DNA from: Bradyrhizobium sp. AZCC 1693
Lineage (GTDB): Bacteria > Pseudomonadota > Alphaproteobacteria > Rhizobiales > Xanthobacteraceae
NCBI RefSeq assembly: GCF_036924745.1
Contig: NZ_JAZHSD010000001.1
Location: 1,488,001-1,552,000 of the forward strand
Direction of reading: 5' to 3'
DNA: 64,000 nt
The notes below the pieces were generated by a model. The model searched no databases, was not told the origin of the DNA, and worked only from the letters and a program-made list of their open reading frames with translations. Within the stretch, counting starts at the first letter, position 1. Every line of letters begins with the position of its first letter. Below are positions 37,912-46,763 of this stretch, in pieces. The position numbers and the translations under genes are program-made.

Positions 37912-38868
37912 GTGGCAGGGGCACCGCGGAAAGCCAGCAAAACGGGCGCTGCCAATGCGACCACGGCGGATCTCGTTGCCGTCCTCGTCGCCGTCACCGA
38001 CGGCGAGCCCAAGATCATGACCATCGCCAACGACGGCGCGCTGCCGAGCGGCCCGTTCGAATTTGCGCACCGTTCGCTGCAGACGGGATTGCGGGCATGG
38101 GTCGAGGCGCAGACCGGCCATCCGCTCGGCTATGTCGAGCAGCTCTACACGTTCGCCGATCGCGGGCGGGCCGGAGGTACCAAGTCGCCGCATTCGATCT
38201 CGATCAGCTATCTGGGCCTCACCCGCGAAGACAAGGTCGGCCAGGGTTTTGAGGCGCATTGGTCCGGCTGGTACGAATATTTCCCGTGGGAGGACCACCG
38301 TGCCGGCCTCCCCGCGGCGCTGGCGAAGACATTGGCATCGCGACTGCGGGCGTGGGCAAAGTCCGCATCCACCGCCGGCCTGCAGCGCGAACGCTGGCAG
38401 CGCGTCGCCATCACCTTTGGCCTCGACGAGCGCGAATGGAACGAGGAACTGGTGCTGCAGCGCTATGAACTGCTGTACGAGGCGGGCCTGATCCCTGAAG
38501 CCGTGCGCGACGGGGCAAGCGCCACTGCTGTCATTCCCGGCCGGCCGATGAGTGGAGATCATCGCCGCATTCTCGCCACCGGAATTGCAAGGCTGCGCGC
38601 CAAGATCAAATACCGTCCCGTGGTGTTCGAGCTGATGCCGGCGGAATTCACCCTGCTGCAACTGCAACGCAGCGTTGAGGCGCTTGCAGGCCGGCTGGTG
38701 CACAAGCAGAATTTTCGCCGCCTGATCGAGCAGCAGCAACTCGTTGAAGAAACTGGCGCAATCGCCGCCGATACCGTCGGCCGCCCGGCCAAATTGTTCC
38801 AGTTCCGCCATGCCGTGCTGGCGGAACGGGCGGTCGTCGGCACCAAGCTCCCGCTTTCGCGCACTTGA
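37912..38868 (+). CDS. nadQ: NUDIX-like transcriptional regulator of NAD synthesis (NadQ/NrtR type)
   Basis: 318 residues. The N-terminal part has a NUDIX-like fold (about 20-170: ADLVAVLVAVTDGEPKIMTI, GYVEQLYTFADRGR, SISYLGLTREDK), but the hydrolase box GX5EX7REUXEEXGU is not intact, as expected for a ligand-sensing version. The C-terminal part (about 210-315) is a winged helix (AEFTLLQLQRSVEALAGRLV, HKQNFRRLIEQQQLVEETG). In Rhizobiales such regulators control nadABC. It sits directly before nadA, and two operator-like palindromes lie between. GTG start at 37912 after ACGGAGACGG. Confidence 0.85.
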   Translation: MAGAPRKASKTGAANATTADLVAVLVAVTDGEPKIMTIANDGALPSGPFEFAHRSLQTGLRAWVEAQTGHPLGYVEQLYTFADRGRAGGTKSPHSISISYLGLTREDKVGQGFEAHWSGWYEYFPWEDHRAGLPAALAKTLASRLRAWAKSASTAGLQRERWQRVAITFGLDEREWNEELVLQRYELLYEAGLIPEAVRDGASATAVIPGRPMSGDHRRILATGIARLRAKIKYRPVVFELMPAEFTLLQLQRSVEALAGRLVHKQNFRRLIEQQQLVEETGAIAADTVGRPAKLFQFRHAVLAERAVVGTKLPLSRT

Positions 38869-38893
38869 CATCGATTATGCTCAGGATAAGTAT
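38865..38893 (+). promoter_or_regulatory. probable nadABC promoter
   Basis: A perfect -35 TTGACA (38865-38870) overlaps the nadQ stop codon. A weaker -10 (TAAGTA at 38887-38892) follows after 16 bases. The first operator palindrome covers the -10 region. Confidence 0.5.
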
Positions 38894-38894
38894 A
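38876..38894. promoter_or_regulatory. NadQ/NrtR-type operator 1
   Basis: TATGCTC-AGGAT-AAGTATA is an inverted repeat (two mismatched pairs) matching operator 2 in length, spacing and half-site. It overlaps the -10 region of the probable nadA promoter, so binding would block transcription. Confidence 0.65.
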
Positions 38895-38902
38895 AGCCAA
38901 TA

Positions 38903-38921
38903 TATACTCAAGGAGAGTATA
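38903..38921. promoter_or_regulatory. NadQ/NrtR-type operator 2, covering the nadA ribosome binding site
   Basis: TATACTC-AAGGA-GAGTATA is a perfect 7+7 inverted repeat. Its centre AAGGAG is also the Shine-Dalgarno sequence of nadA, whose ATG begins 2 bases after the palindrome. Confidence 0.75.
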
Positions 38922-38922
38922 A

Positions 38923-39909
38923 ATGGCGAACTTCAGCTCCACCGCAATCGCGCGTTCCGCAGAGCTTTACGACCGGGTCAAACGGGTCATTCCGCCGCCT
39001 GAATGGGCGGTTTTCGCCGAGGACGTCGACGCCATCCTCGAACTGAAGCGAAGCCGCAACGCCGTCGTCCTCGCGCACAACTACCAGACGCCTGAAATTT
39101 TCCACGGCGTCGCCGACATCGTCGGCGACAGCCTGCTGCTGGCGCGCGAAGCCACCAAGGTCGATGCCGACATCATCGTGCTGGCCGGTGTGCACTTCAT
39201 GGCCGAGACGGCCAAGCTGTTGAACCCGGAAAAGACCGTGCTGATCCCCGACCTTGCGGCGGGTTGTTCGCTGGCCGACTCCATCACCCCGCAGGACGTG
39301 CGGCTGATGCGGCAGCGCTATCCCGGCGTTCCCGTCGTCACCTATGTCAACACTTCGTCGGCGGTGAAGGCAGAGTCCGACATCTGCTGCACCTCGGGCA
39401 ATGCCCTGAAGGTCGTGGAGTCGCTCGGCGTCGAGCGCGTGATCATGCTGCCGGATGAATACCTCGCGCAGAACATCGCCGAGCAGACGGACGTGAAGAT
39501 CATCGCATGGAAGGGCCATTGCGAGGTGCACGAGCTGTTTACGGCGTCCGACGTCCGGCAACTGCGCGAAAATCACCCTGACGTGACCATCCTGGCGCAT
39601 CCGGAGTGTCCGCCGGAAGTGGTCGCGGAAGCCGATTTCTCCGGCTCCACGGCGGCGATGTCGGACTTCGTCGGCCAAAAACGCCCGCCCCGGGTCGTGC
39701 TGCTGACGGAATGCTCCATGAGCGACAACGTTTCGGTGCTCCACCCCGACGTGGAGTTCATCCGGCCCTGCAATCTGTGCCCGCACATGAAGCGGATCAC
39801 GCTGAAGAACATCCGCCACGCGCTGGAGACCGGCCGGCACGAGGTGACGATCGATCCCGCCATCGCTGTATCAGCCCGTCGCGCCGTCGAGAGGATGCTG
39901 GCGATATGA
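38923..39909 (+). CDS. nadA: quinolinate synthase NadA
   Basis: 328 residues. Condenses iminoaspartate with dihydroxyacetone phosphate to quinolinate using a 4Fe-4S cluster. Cluster cysteines are seen at [11 protein letters not shown], and at [17 protein letters not shown] ending ([19 protein letters not shown], quoted in part); an intermediate [10 protein letters not shown] and HPECPPEV carry further conserved Cys/His. The [12 protein letters not shown] and [23 protein letters not shown] motifs (quoted in parts) mark the family. First gene of nadABC; its stop overlaps the nadB start (ATGA). Confidence 0.96.
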   Translation: MANFSSTAIARSAELYDRVKRVIPPPEWAVFAEDVDAILELKRSRNAVVLAHNYQTPEIFHGVADIVGDSLLLAREATKVDADIIVLAGVHFMAETAKLLNPEKTVLIPDLAAGCSLADSITPQDVRLMRQRYPGVPVVTYVNTSSAVKAESDICCTSGNALKVVESLGVERVIMLPDEYLAQNIAEQTDVKIIAWKGHCEVHELFTASDVRQLRENHPDVTILAHPECPPEVVAEADFSGSTAAMSDFVGQKRPPRVVLLTECSMSDNVSVLHPDVEFIRPCNLCPHMKRITLKNIRHALETGRHEVTIDPAIAVSARRAVERMLAI

Positions 39910-41459
39910 GCCCGGAAATTTCAGCGCTCAACAACCGTCCCGTCATCATCGGCGGCGGCGCCGCCGGATTGATGACGGCGCTGCAGATGGCGCCGGAACC
40001 GGTGTTGCTGCTGTCGAAGGCGCCGCTTGGCGCGGAGGCGTCGAGCCTGTGGGCGCAAGGCGGGCTTGCCGCGGCGATGGGCGGGGATGACGACCCTGCC
40101 CTGCATCTGGCCGATACGCTGGCGGCAGGCGCAGGCCTGTGCGACGAGGCCGTCGCGTCCCGGATCGTTCATGCGGCCCCTGCGGCCGTCGAGCATATCG
40201 CGAGGCTTGGCGTCGCCTTTGACCGCAGGCCCGATGGCGGCTGGCGGCTTGGCCTGGAGGCCGCGCACGGCCGCAACCGGATCGTGCACGCCACCGGCGA
40301 CGGCACCGGGCGCGAGATCATGCGTGCGCTAATCGCAGCGGTGCGCCGCTGTCCGTCGGTCACGCTGCTGGAGGGCGTCGAGGCGCGGAGCCTGATTGTC
40401 GAGGACAACGCCATCAAGGGCGTGCTCGCGGTGAACGCGCAGGGGCCGCTCGTGATCGATACCGGCCGCGTCGTGATCGCCACAGGCGGCATCGGCGGGC
40501 TGTTTTTGGACAGCACCAACCCTTCCGGCTGCTTCGGCCAGGGGCTGGCGCTCGCGGCACGCGCGGGCGCAAAACTCTCCGATCTCGAGTTCGTCCAGTT
40601 TCACCCGACCGCCTTCGACGGGCCGTCGCGCCCGATGCCGCTGGTCACCGAAGCCGTGCGTGGCGATGGCGCAATCCTGATCGACGACACCGGGCAACGC
40701 TTCATGGCGAACCAGGCCGGCGCCGAGCTTGCGCCGCGCGATATCGTCGCGCGCGCGGTCTGGCGCCGCCGCGCCGAGGGACATCGCGTCTTGCTCGATG
40801 CGCGGAAACATCCCGGAGCGGAATTTGCAAAACGCTATCCCGTCATTTCCGCCTTCTGCAAAATGGCAGGGATCGATCCCGCGACCGATCCGATACCGGT
40901 CCGGCCGGCGGTGCACTACCACATGGGCGGAATATCGGTGGATATCGAAGGCCGCAGCACCGTGGACGGGCTTTGGGCCTGCGGCGAGGTCAGCCACACC
41001 GGGCTGCATGGCGCCAACCGGCTCGCCAGCAATTCGCTGATGGAAGCGATCGTCTGTGCGCAATGGGTCGCGCAAAGCGTCCAGGGCGCGAGCCGCGGCC
41101 CGCTGAAAACGCGCGTTGCGAATTCGCCTCCACCCGCGTCCGATCCTTCGGCTGTGCGGCCGATCCTGTCGCAAGGCCTCGGCGTGCTCCGCGACCGGCA
41201 CGGCATCGAACGGGCGATCCGCGGCCTCTATCCAATCGCGAGCGGCAGCAGTGCAGCTTCCGATCCCGCGCTGGTTGGACTGATGATCGCGGTCGCTGCC
41301 TGGCGGCGCGAGGAAAGCCGCGGCGGGCATTTCCGCAGCGATTTTCCGGACGCCCTGCCCTCGGCGGTGCCGTCTACCACCTCGCTTACGGAGGCGCTCG
41401 ACTTCGCGCGCAACGTCTTTGAAACCGGATCTATGTCTGTCGGGAGTGCCCAGCCGTGA
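39906..41459 (+). CDS. nadB: L-aspartate oxidase NadB
   Basis: 517-residue FAD flavoprotein of the succinate dehydrogenase/fumarate reductase family. It oxidises L-aspartate to iminoaspartate for NadA. Visible are the dinucleotide motif [16 protein letters not shown], the [14 protein letters not shown] loop, the active-site [10 protein letters not shown] and the [15 protein letters not shown] region. The ATG at 39906 overlaps the nadA stop; the open frame back to 39606 is antisense-like shadow. Its stop overlaps the GTG of nadC. Confidence 0.95.
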   Translation: MSPEISALNNRPVIIGGGAAGLMTALQMAPEPVLLLSKAPLGAEASSLWAQGGLAAAMGGDDDPALHLADTLAAGAGLCDEAVASRIVHAAPAAVEHIARLGVAFDRRPDGGWRLGLEAAHGRNRIVHATGDGTGREIMRALIAAVRRCPSVTLLEGVEARSLIVEDNAIKGVLAVNAQGPLVIDTGRVVIATGGIGGLFLDSTNPSGCFGQGLALAARAGAKLSDLEFVQFHPTAFDGPSRPMPLVTEAVRGDGAILIDDTGQRFMANQAGAELAPRDIVARAVWRRRAEGHRVLLDARKHPGAEFAKRYPVISAFCKMAGIDPATDPIPVRPAVHYHMGGISVDIEGRSTVDGLWACGEVSHTGLHGANRLASNSLMEAIVCAQWVAQSVQGASRGPLKTRVANSPPPASDPSAVRPILSQGLGVLRDRHGIERAIRGLYPIASGSSAASDPALVGLMIAVAAWRREESRGGHFRSDFPDALPSAVPSTTSLTEALDFARNVFETGSMSVGSAQP

Positions 41460-42325
41460 CGCTTACGCCGCTTCTGCCCCTCATGTACGAACCGCTGGTT
41501 CGAACCGCCCTGCTCGAAGATTTAGGCCGCGCCGGCGACATCACGGCCGATGCGATCGTGCCGGCCGACCGGCAAGCCTCGCTGGTGCTGCGCGCGCGCC
41601 AGCCCGGCGTCGTCGCCGGGCTCGACATCGCGCGCTGTGCCTTTCAGCTCGTGAATCCTGCCATCCAGCTCACCGCCGAACGGCCTGACGGGAGCGTGGT
41701 GGCGCCGGGAGATCTGATCGCCGCGATCGAGGGGCCGGCGCGTGCGCTACTGACCGGTGAACGAACGGCGCTGAATTTTCTCTGCCATCTCAGCGGCGTG
41801 GCCACCGCGACGGCCTCGCTGGTGTCGGCAGCACAAGGCACCAGGGCGCGCATCGTCTGCACCCGCAAGACTACGCCCGGACTACGGGCGCTGGAAAAAT
41901 ACGCGGTGCGCGCCGGCGGCGGCAGCAATCACCGTTTTGGCCTCGACGACGCCATCCTGATCAAGGACAACCACATCGCGCTGGCCGGCGATGTCAGAAC
42001 CGCGATCGAGCGCGCGAAAGCTCATGCCGGCCATCTCGTCAAGATCGAGATCGAGGTCGACACGCTGGCCCAGCTTGAACAGGTTCTCGCGATCGGCGTG
42101 GATGCCGTCCTGCTCGACAACATGACGGTCGAGCAACTGCGGCAGGCGGTGGCGATGACCGGCGGCCGGGCGATCATGGAAGCTTCCGGCCGCATCACCG
42201 CCGAGACCGCCAGGGCGATCGCCGCCACCGGCGTCGATCTGATTTCCGCGGGCTGGCTGACGCACAGCTCCGCCGCGCTCGATATCGGGCTCGACTATCT
42301 CGGACTCAATCGGCAGGCAGCGTAG
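41456..42325 (+). CDS. nadC: nicotinate-nucleotide diphosphorylase (carboxylating) NadC
   Basis: 289 residues. Converts quinolinate and PRPP to nicotinate mononucleotide, CO2 and PPi. Key parts are TALLEDLGRAGDITADA near the N-terminus, TGERTALNFLCHLSGVAT, the RIVCTRKTTPGLRALEKYAV segment (quoted in part), HRFGLDDAILIKDNH with the catalytic Lys, and IMEASGRIT. GTG at 41456 overlaps the nadB stop; an ATG at the MYEPL position (41480) is an alternative. Last gene of the operon, convergent with the iron permease gene. Confidence 0.95.
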   Translation: MTLTPLLPLMYEPLVRTALLEDLGRAGDITADAIVPADRQASLVLRARQPGVVAGLDIARCAFQLVNPAIQLTAERPDGSVVAPGDLIAAIEGPARALLTGERTALNFLCHLSGVATATASLVSAAQGTRARIVCTRKTTPGLRALEKYAVRAGGGSNHRFGLDDAILIKDNHIALAGDVRTAIERAKAHAGHLVKIEIEVDTLAQLEQVLAIGVDAVLLDNMTVEQLRQAVAMTGGRAIMEASGRITAETARAIAATGVDLISAGWLTHSSAALDIGLDYLGLNRQAA

Positions 42326-42334
42326 CGCGGCGAA

Positions 42335-43147
42335 CTACTCGGCCGCGCGCATTGCCGCCTTCTCCTCGCGCATCAGGCGGTTGTTGCGCTGGACCACCGA
42401 ATAGGTCGCCAGCGCAAACAGGATCACCAGGCCCTGGATCGAGAGCGCTTCCATCGACGGATTGAGGCCGATCGCGCTCAGGAACGCCGAGCCCTTGACC
42501 TCGGTGACCGTGATGATCGCCTGTTCCTGGAACTCCTGCACGGCCTCGCCGATGAACTTGATCGCCATCACGAACAGGAACGCCGAGGTGATGATGAACA
42601 GCGGCCGCAGCGGAAGTTTTCGCGCAATCAGGTTGATGAAATAGAACAGCACGGCAAGGCCCGCGGTCGCGGCGGCCAGGCCCGCGAACAGGCCAGCGCT
42701 CCAGCCGCCTTCGGTCGTCGCCAGCGCATTGATGAACAGCACGGTTTCGGCGCCCTCGCGGAACACCGCGAGGAAGGCCAGCGCGCCGACCGCCCACACC
42801 GTGTCCTGCGACAGCGCTGAATCGGCCTTGTGCGCGAGATACTCCTGCCAGCCGCGCGGATCCTGCTTCACCATCAGCCAGCCGCTGACATAGAGCATCA
42901 GGGCGGCGGCGACGAGAATGATGATGCCTTCGAGGACATCGCTGTGCTCGCCCGAATTGAGCACCGCAAACAGCCAGGCGGCGATAATGCTGGCGCCGAC
43001 GGCCGCGAGCGCGCCGCCATACAGCGCCTGAATGCGATGCGTCGCGCCGGCTTTGGTCAGGTAGCCCGCCAGCGCTGCGATCACCAGCATGGCTTCGAGC
43101 CCCTCACGGAGCAGAATGACGGCGGCCTGGATGAATGCTGAGGACAT
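42335..43147 (-). CDS. FTR1 family high-affinity iron permease
   Basis: 270 residues with seven predicted membrane helices. The two REGxE iron-binding motifs are present: LLREGLEAMLV at residues 12-22 and FREGAETVLF in the fourth helix. This identifies an FTR1/EfeU-type permease for iron uptake at the inner membrane. No EfeO or EfeB partner lies next to it. It neighbours heme A synthase on the same strand, 150 bases away; no Irr-type ICE element was clear in the gap. Confidence 0.92.
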   Translation of the reverse strand: MSSAFIQAAVILLREGLEAMLVIAALAGYLTKAGATHRIQALYGGALAAVGASIIAAWLFAVLNSGEHSDVLEGIIILVAAALMLYVSGWLMVKQDPRGWQEYLAHKADSALSQDTVWAVGALAFLAVFREGAETVLFINALATTEGGWSAGLFAGLAAATAGLAVLFYFINLIARKLPLRPLFIITSAFLFVMAIKFIGEAVQEFQEQAIITVTEVKGSAFLSAIGLNPSMEALSIQGLVILFALATYSVVQRNNRLMREEKAAMRAAE

Positions 43148-43297
43148 GGAACGAACCTGTTTTGGCTCGTTTTATCGCGCAGTCCATCCAAGTAAAGCGG
43201 TCCGGCCCCACACAAACGCGTCAAGGGCGGCGTGCAACAGGAAATCCCTGCAAATCGGGCGCTTTCCGGATTGGCGGCAGATTAGAATCGCTCAATT

Positions 43298-44389
43298 TCA
43301 GCCGGGTTGCTCGAGCGGCATTACCAGCTTCTGCGGGTCGTGCTCGGTGCGCCGCGCAGCCAGACGTTCGGCCTGCAAGACCGCAAGCGTCAGCACCACG
43401 ATGGCTGTGGCCTGATGCGCCAACGCGAGATCGATCGGCGCTTGGTGCAGCAGCGTGAGGATGCCGAGCGCAGCCTGCAGGCTGATCGCCGCCGCCAGCG
43501 ACCAGGCACCGCCGATCACGGCTGTACCGGCCCGTGACCTCACGCTATCGATCGCATGAAGGATCGCCAGCGCCAGTAGCGCATAGGCGGTCATGCGGTG
43601 CTCGAACTGCACGGTGAGCGTGTTGTCGAACAGATTGCGCCACCACGGCTCCTCGAAGAACAGCCGCGCTGCGGATGGAATGAAGGCGCCGTCGATCTCG
43701 GGCCAGGTGTTGTACACCCTCCCCGCCCGCAGGCCCGCAACCAGCGCGCCGAAATAAAGCTGGACGAAAGTCAGGGCGAGCAAAGCCACCCCGGAGACCT
43801 TCAGCCGCCCGGGGACAACGGACTGCGGACGCGCGGTCATCCGCCGCAGCGTCCAGACGATTGAGGCAAAAATGATCAGGGCCAGCACCAGATGCGTCGC
43901 CAGCCGATACTGTGAGACCTCGGTCCGTTGCGCGAGGCCCGACGCGACCATCCACCAGCCGACTGCGCCCTGCAGCGCGCCGAGGGCGAAGATCATCCAT
44001 AGCCGCCGCTTCAGCTCAGCGCCCAGCGCGCCACACCACAGGAAGTACAGGAACGGCAAAAGATAGACCGCGCCGATCACGCGCCCGAGCAGGCGGTGGC
44101 TCCATTCCCACCAGAAGATGGTCTTGAACTCCGAAAGGCTCATGCCGGCGTTGAGTTCGCGGTATTGCGGGATGGCCTTGTAGCCCTCGAACGCCTGCAC
44201 CCATTGCGCCTCGTTGAGCGGCGGCAGCGTGCCGGTAACCGGCTTCCACTCCACGATCGACAATCCGGATTCCGTCAGCCGCGTGGCGCCGCCGACCAGC
44301 ACCATGACCGCGATCAGCACGGCGACCGCGATCAGCCACCATCTGACGGCGACGGCATGCGGCGCCTGCTGTGCGGAACTACCGGTCAT
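43298..44389 (-). CDS. ctaA: heme A synthase (COX15/CtaA)
   Basis: 363 residues with about eight membrane helices. Oxidises the C8 methyl of heme O to make heme A for cytochrome c oxidases. Conserved regions are [24 protein letters not shown] (quoted in part), [19 protein letters not shown] with a heme-ligand His, [10 protein letters not shown] and [14 protein letters not shown] near the second His pair. The start [17 protein letters not shown] at 44389 fits the family. The upstream frame contains two tandem TTTCAAGACGG units. Confidence 0.94.
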   Translation of the reverse strand: MTGSSAQQAPHAVAVRWWLIAVAVLIAVMVLVGGATRLTESGLSIVEWKPVTGTLPPLNEAQWVQAFEGYKAIPQYRELNAGMSLSEFKTIFWWEWSHRLLGRVIGAVYLLPFLYFLWCGALGAELKRRLWMIFALGALQGAVGWWMVASGLAQRTEVSQYRLATHLVLALIIFASIVWTLRRMTARPQSVVPGRLKVSGVALLALTFVQLYFGALVAGLRAGRVYNTWPEIDGAFIPSAARLFFEEPWWRNLFDNTLTVQFEHRMTAYALLALAILHAIDSVRSRAGTAVIGGAWSLAAAISLQAALGILTLLHQAPIDLALAHQATAIVVLTLAVLQAERLAARRTEHDPQKLVMPLEQPG

Positions 44390-44519
44390 AAAACCCGTCT
44401 TGAAATCCGTCTTGAAAGCTATCCTGGCTCGCCCCGAAGGCGCGCTTGATTGAATTGGCGCGCCCCTTATAGTCCGCCCCTTCCCGCGCGCAACCCGCCA
44501 CGAGCCTGACATATCCGCC

Positions 44520-44732
44520 ATGACGATACGCACCCGCAAATTCTTCGGAACCATCGCACTTCTGGTGCTGGTCGTGGTGTGGTCGCTGCTCGGAATGACC
44601 ATCGCCCAGACGCCGTGGCTGGCCAATTCCGGCCTGCTGCAGGCGATCTTCTATGTCGTGGCGGGGCTCGGATGGGTGCTGCCGGCGATGCCGATCGTCA
44701 GCTGGATGTCGCGGCCGGACCGCGCTGCTTAG
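44520..44732 (+). CDS. DUF2842 small membrane protein
   Basis: 70 residues with two hydrophobic helices ([40 protein letters not shown]) and the ending [10 protein letters not shown] typical of DUF2842. Function unknown. It is divergent from ctaA, an arrangement widely kept in alphaproteobacteria, which hints at a link with cytochrome oxidase assembly. Confidence 0.88.
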   Translation: MTIRTRKFFGTIALLVLVVVWSLLGMTIAQTPWLANSGLLQAIFYVVAGLGWVLPAMPIVSWMSRPDRAA

Positions 44733-44858
44733 AATAGGGCGTGTACTCTAAAGCAGACGTGCCTTGTCACTCGCGAATTTCGTCCCATGACCCAGAACGG
44801 ACCTCGTGTTGCACAGCTCAGTATCTACGGAAATCCCCGAGATTTTGAGAATTTTTCT

Positions 44859-45377
44859 TCACACGCGCCGTTCAATTAGCCATCGGTTCACTGCCTGATG
44901 GAAATTCAGGGGACCGGGGACCGTCATGTGTGTCTTAACGTACTTGAAGCCAGCCCGTTGCAGGGTTCGATTTGGACCGACGTTAAATGCGTTCGGCTCG
45001 CAGAACAATTGCTTGATCTCCAGCATCTGAAAATAGATATCGACGCTTTGGCGGACGCACTTTTCGCCGACCCCCCGCTGCCGCTGCGCGGGCTCCGTCA
45101 CGTGTAGATGCATATTTGCCTGCGTGCCGAATACGATCTTGTCGCAGCTTGAGAAGCCAATTGGGCGACCATCCGCCAACCAAATGAGGTAAAAACCTCT
45201 CCGTTCTGCAAGCGGAAGACCATACAGAGACTTGAACAAGGATCCCCAAACATCCCTTGGAGGAAGGCGCGTTGGATCAACCCCAAGCATCTCCAAATGC
45301 TCGGGCGTCGATGAATGGAAATAATCGATAACAAGTGACGTTTCCTCATGCCGCATTTCGCGAACATGTAGCTCCAT
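44859..45377 (-). CDS. GNAT family N-acetyltransferase
   Basis: 172 residues with a GNAT fold: VREMRHEETSLVIDYFHSS at the start, GFYLIWLADGRPIGFSSCDK in the core, the acetyl-CoA-binding loop around PAQRQRGVGEKCVRQSVDIYF (quoted in part as QRQRGVGEKC), and a final strand with NRTLQRAGFKYVK. Target unknown. The codon use is visibly less GC-rich than neighbouring genes and the flanks are AT-richer, so recent transfer is possible. Confidence 0.82.
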   Translation of the reverse strand: MELHVREMRHEETSLVIDYFHSSTPEHLEMLGVDPTRLPPRDVWGSLFKSLYGLPLAERRGFYLIWLADGRPIGFSSCDKIVFGTQANMHLHVTEPAQRQRGVGEKCVRQSVDIYFQMLEIKQLFCEPNAFNVGPNRTLQRAGFKYVKTHMTVPGPLNFHQAVNRWLIERRV

Positions 45378-45561
45378 TGGGTTCCTCCTGCCTCTCGTCA
45401 GAGAAATGTTGCTCTCGCTCCACGCCAGTTAGGGACCGCAACTCGCGCAAATCAAATTCGGCTATTCCACCAGATTAGCCAAGGCCGAAATCCTGTGCCA
45501 AGCGGCTGTCCATGCACAAAGGAGACGTCCTAAAGGCACTCCGGGTTTATGAACTCACACC

Positions 45562-46632
45562 CTAAACCCAATTATCCCGGGTCGGCCTGACCGACGGAAA
45601 CATGATTCCTGACAGCATCACGCGCATCATGCGCAGCGAGCCGTGCCGTCCGTCCCAGGCGATCCGCGGCAGCGCATGCAGGTTGGTATATCCCTTGGCC
45701 TCGACGACCCCCGGAATCGTCGATACCGCGCTGGCGAAACCTGCCTCCTGCGCCATGACGACATGCTCGCGGCGCCAGGATTGCCGGTCGCCGAACGGAT
45801 AGGCGAAATGCCTGACGTCGCGGCGCAAGGCGGTCTCCGCGACCGCCTTGCCCATTGTCATTTCGCGTTGCGCGTCGGCCGCTTTCAGATTGGACAGCGC
45901 GGGATAGTTCACCGTTGCGCTGCCGATCGTCACCAGCGGATCAGCGGCGAGCTTCGCCAGATCGTCCCAATCCATCGACGCAGCGCGCGACAGCGCCGCG
46001 AGATCGACGGAGTAGCGCGTGCAGAGGTCGTGAATCGCGAACGAAAGATCCGGCGGCGGCAGCGTCCGCAGCCAGCTCGTCAGAAATTCGAAAGTGTCAT
46101 ATTTCTCCGGCGTGCTGCCTGTTGCGAAACGCCGCTCCTTGCGGTCGATCACCAGGCTGATGCGATCCTCGCGCGCGATCATGTCTTCCAGCGCGAGCCA
46201 CCAGGCTTCGCCGAGCCCGTCCGGAAACCCTGTCGGCAGGTATACGGTGAACGGCACGCCATGTTTCGCCAGCACGGGATAGGCCTGCGTGATGACATCC
46301 TTGCAGCCGCCGTCGAAGGTCAGGCAGGCAAATCGGTTGGCCTTCGGCAGCGTGACCGCCCGCTGGCACACTTCGTCCATCGTGATCAGATCGAAGTTCC
46401 AGCGCTTCAGCGCACGGATCGTCCGGTCGAGAAATTGCGGCGTGATTTCACGCCATCGGTTCGGCTGAAACGGCCGGGAATTGCGCGGACGCACGCGCTC
46501 AAACCGCAAAATGACCCCGGCGCTGCCGGTCTCCCGCTGCTTCAGCCTGAAGTAGCCGCTAAAATAAGCGAGCTCCATCCCGGCCCGCCGCAAAATTCCG
46601 ATATCCGACGCCAACGTCCCGCCCTCAATCAT
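45562..46632 (-). CDS. NodB-fold polysaccharide deacetylase-like protein lacking metal ligands
   Basis: About 356 residues. The NodB fold can be followed, but the metal-site residues are changed: motif 1 reads TFDGG instead of TFDDG, and motif 2, usually HSxxH, reads TIGSATVNYPALS with both histidines missing. HFAYPFGDRQSW corresponds to motif 3. Hence it is probably not an active Zn-dependent deacetylase. The start is uncertain: MIEGG at 46632 was chosen; ATGs at 46746, 46683 and 46578 are in the same frame. Divergent from the CelD-like gene of the same exopolysaccharide locus. Confidence 0.8.
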   Translation of the reverse strand: MIEGGTLASDIGILRRAGMELAYFSGYFRLKQRETGSAGVILRFERVRPRNSRPFQPNRWREITPQFLDRTIRALKRWNFDLITMDEVCQRAVTLPKANRFACLTFDGGCKDVITQAYPVLAKHGVPFTVYLPTGFPDGLGEAWWLALEDMIAREDRISLVIDRKERRFATGSTPEKYDTFEFLTSWLRTLPPPDLSFAIHDLCTRYSVDLAALSRAASMDWDDLAKLAADPLVTIGSATVNYPALSNLKAADAQREMTMGKAVAETALRRDVRHFAYPFGDRQSWRREHVVMAQEAGFASAVSTIPGVVEAKGYTNLHALPRIAWDGRHGSLRMMRVMLSGIMFPSVRPTRDNWV

Positions 46633-46763
46633 ACGGTCGCGCTGCCCCCGCCGCGCACCGATTGTATTACCCTTTGTTGACATTTCCCTGCGAAGGTCGG
46701 CTCCCTGCGAAGGCCGGCCTAAGCCGAAAATTGTAAACAATTTCATATAGCACGGGCTCTGCG

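Noticed and set aside
43148..43297. Possible Irr/ICE iron-control element before the FTR1 permease
   Set aside because: Only a loose AT-rich match (ATTAGAATCG) on the far side of the gap; no proper ICE palindrome.
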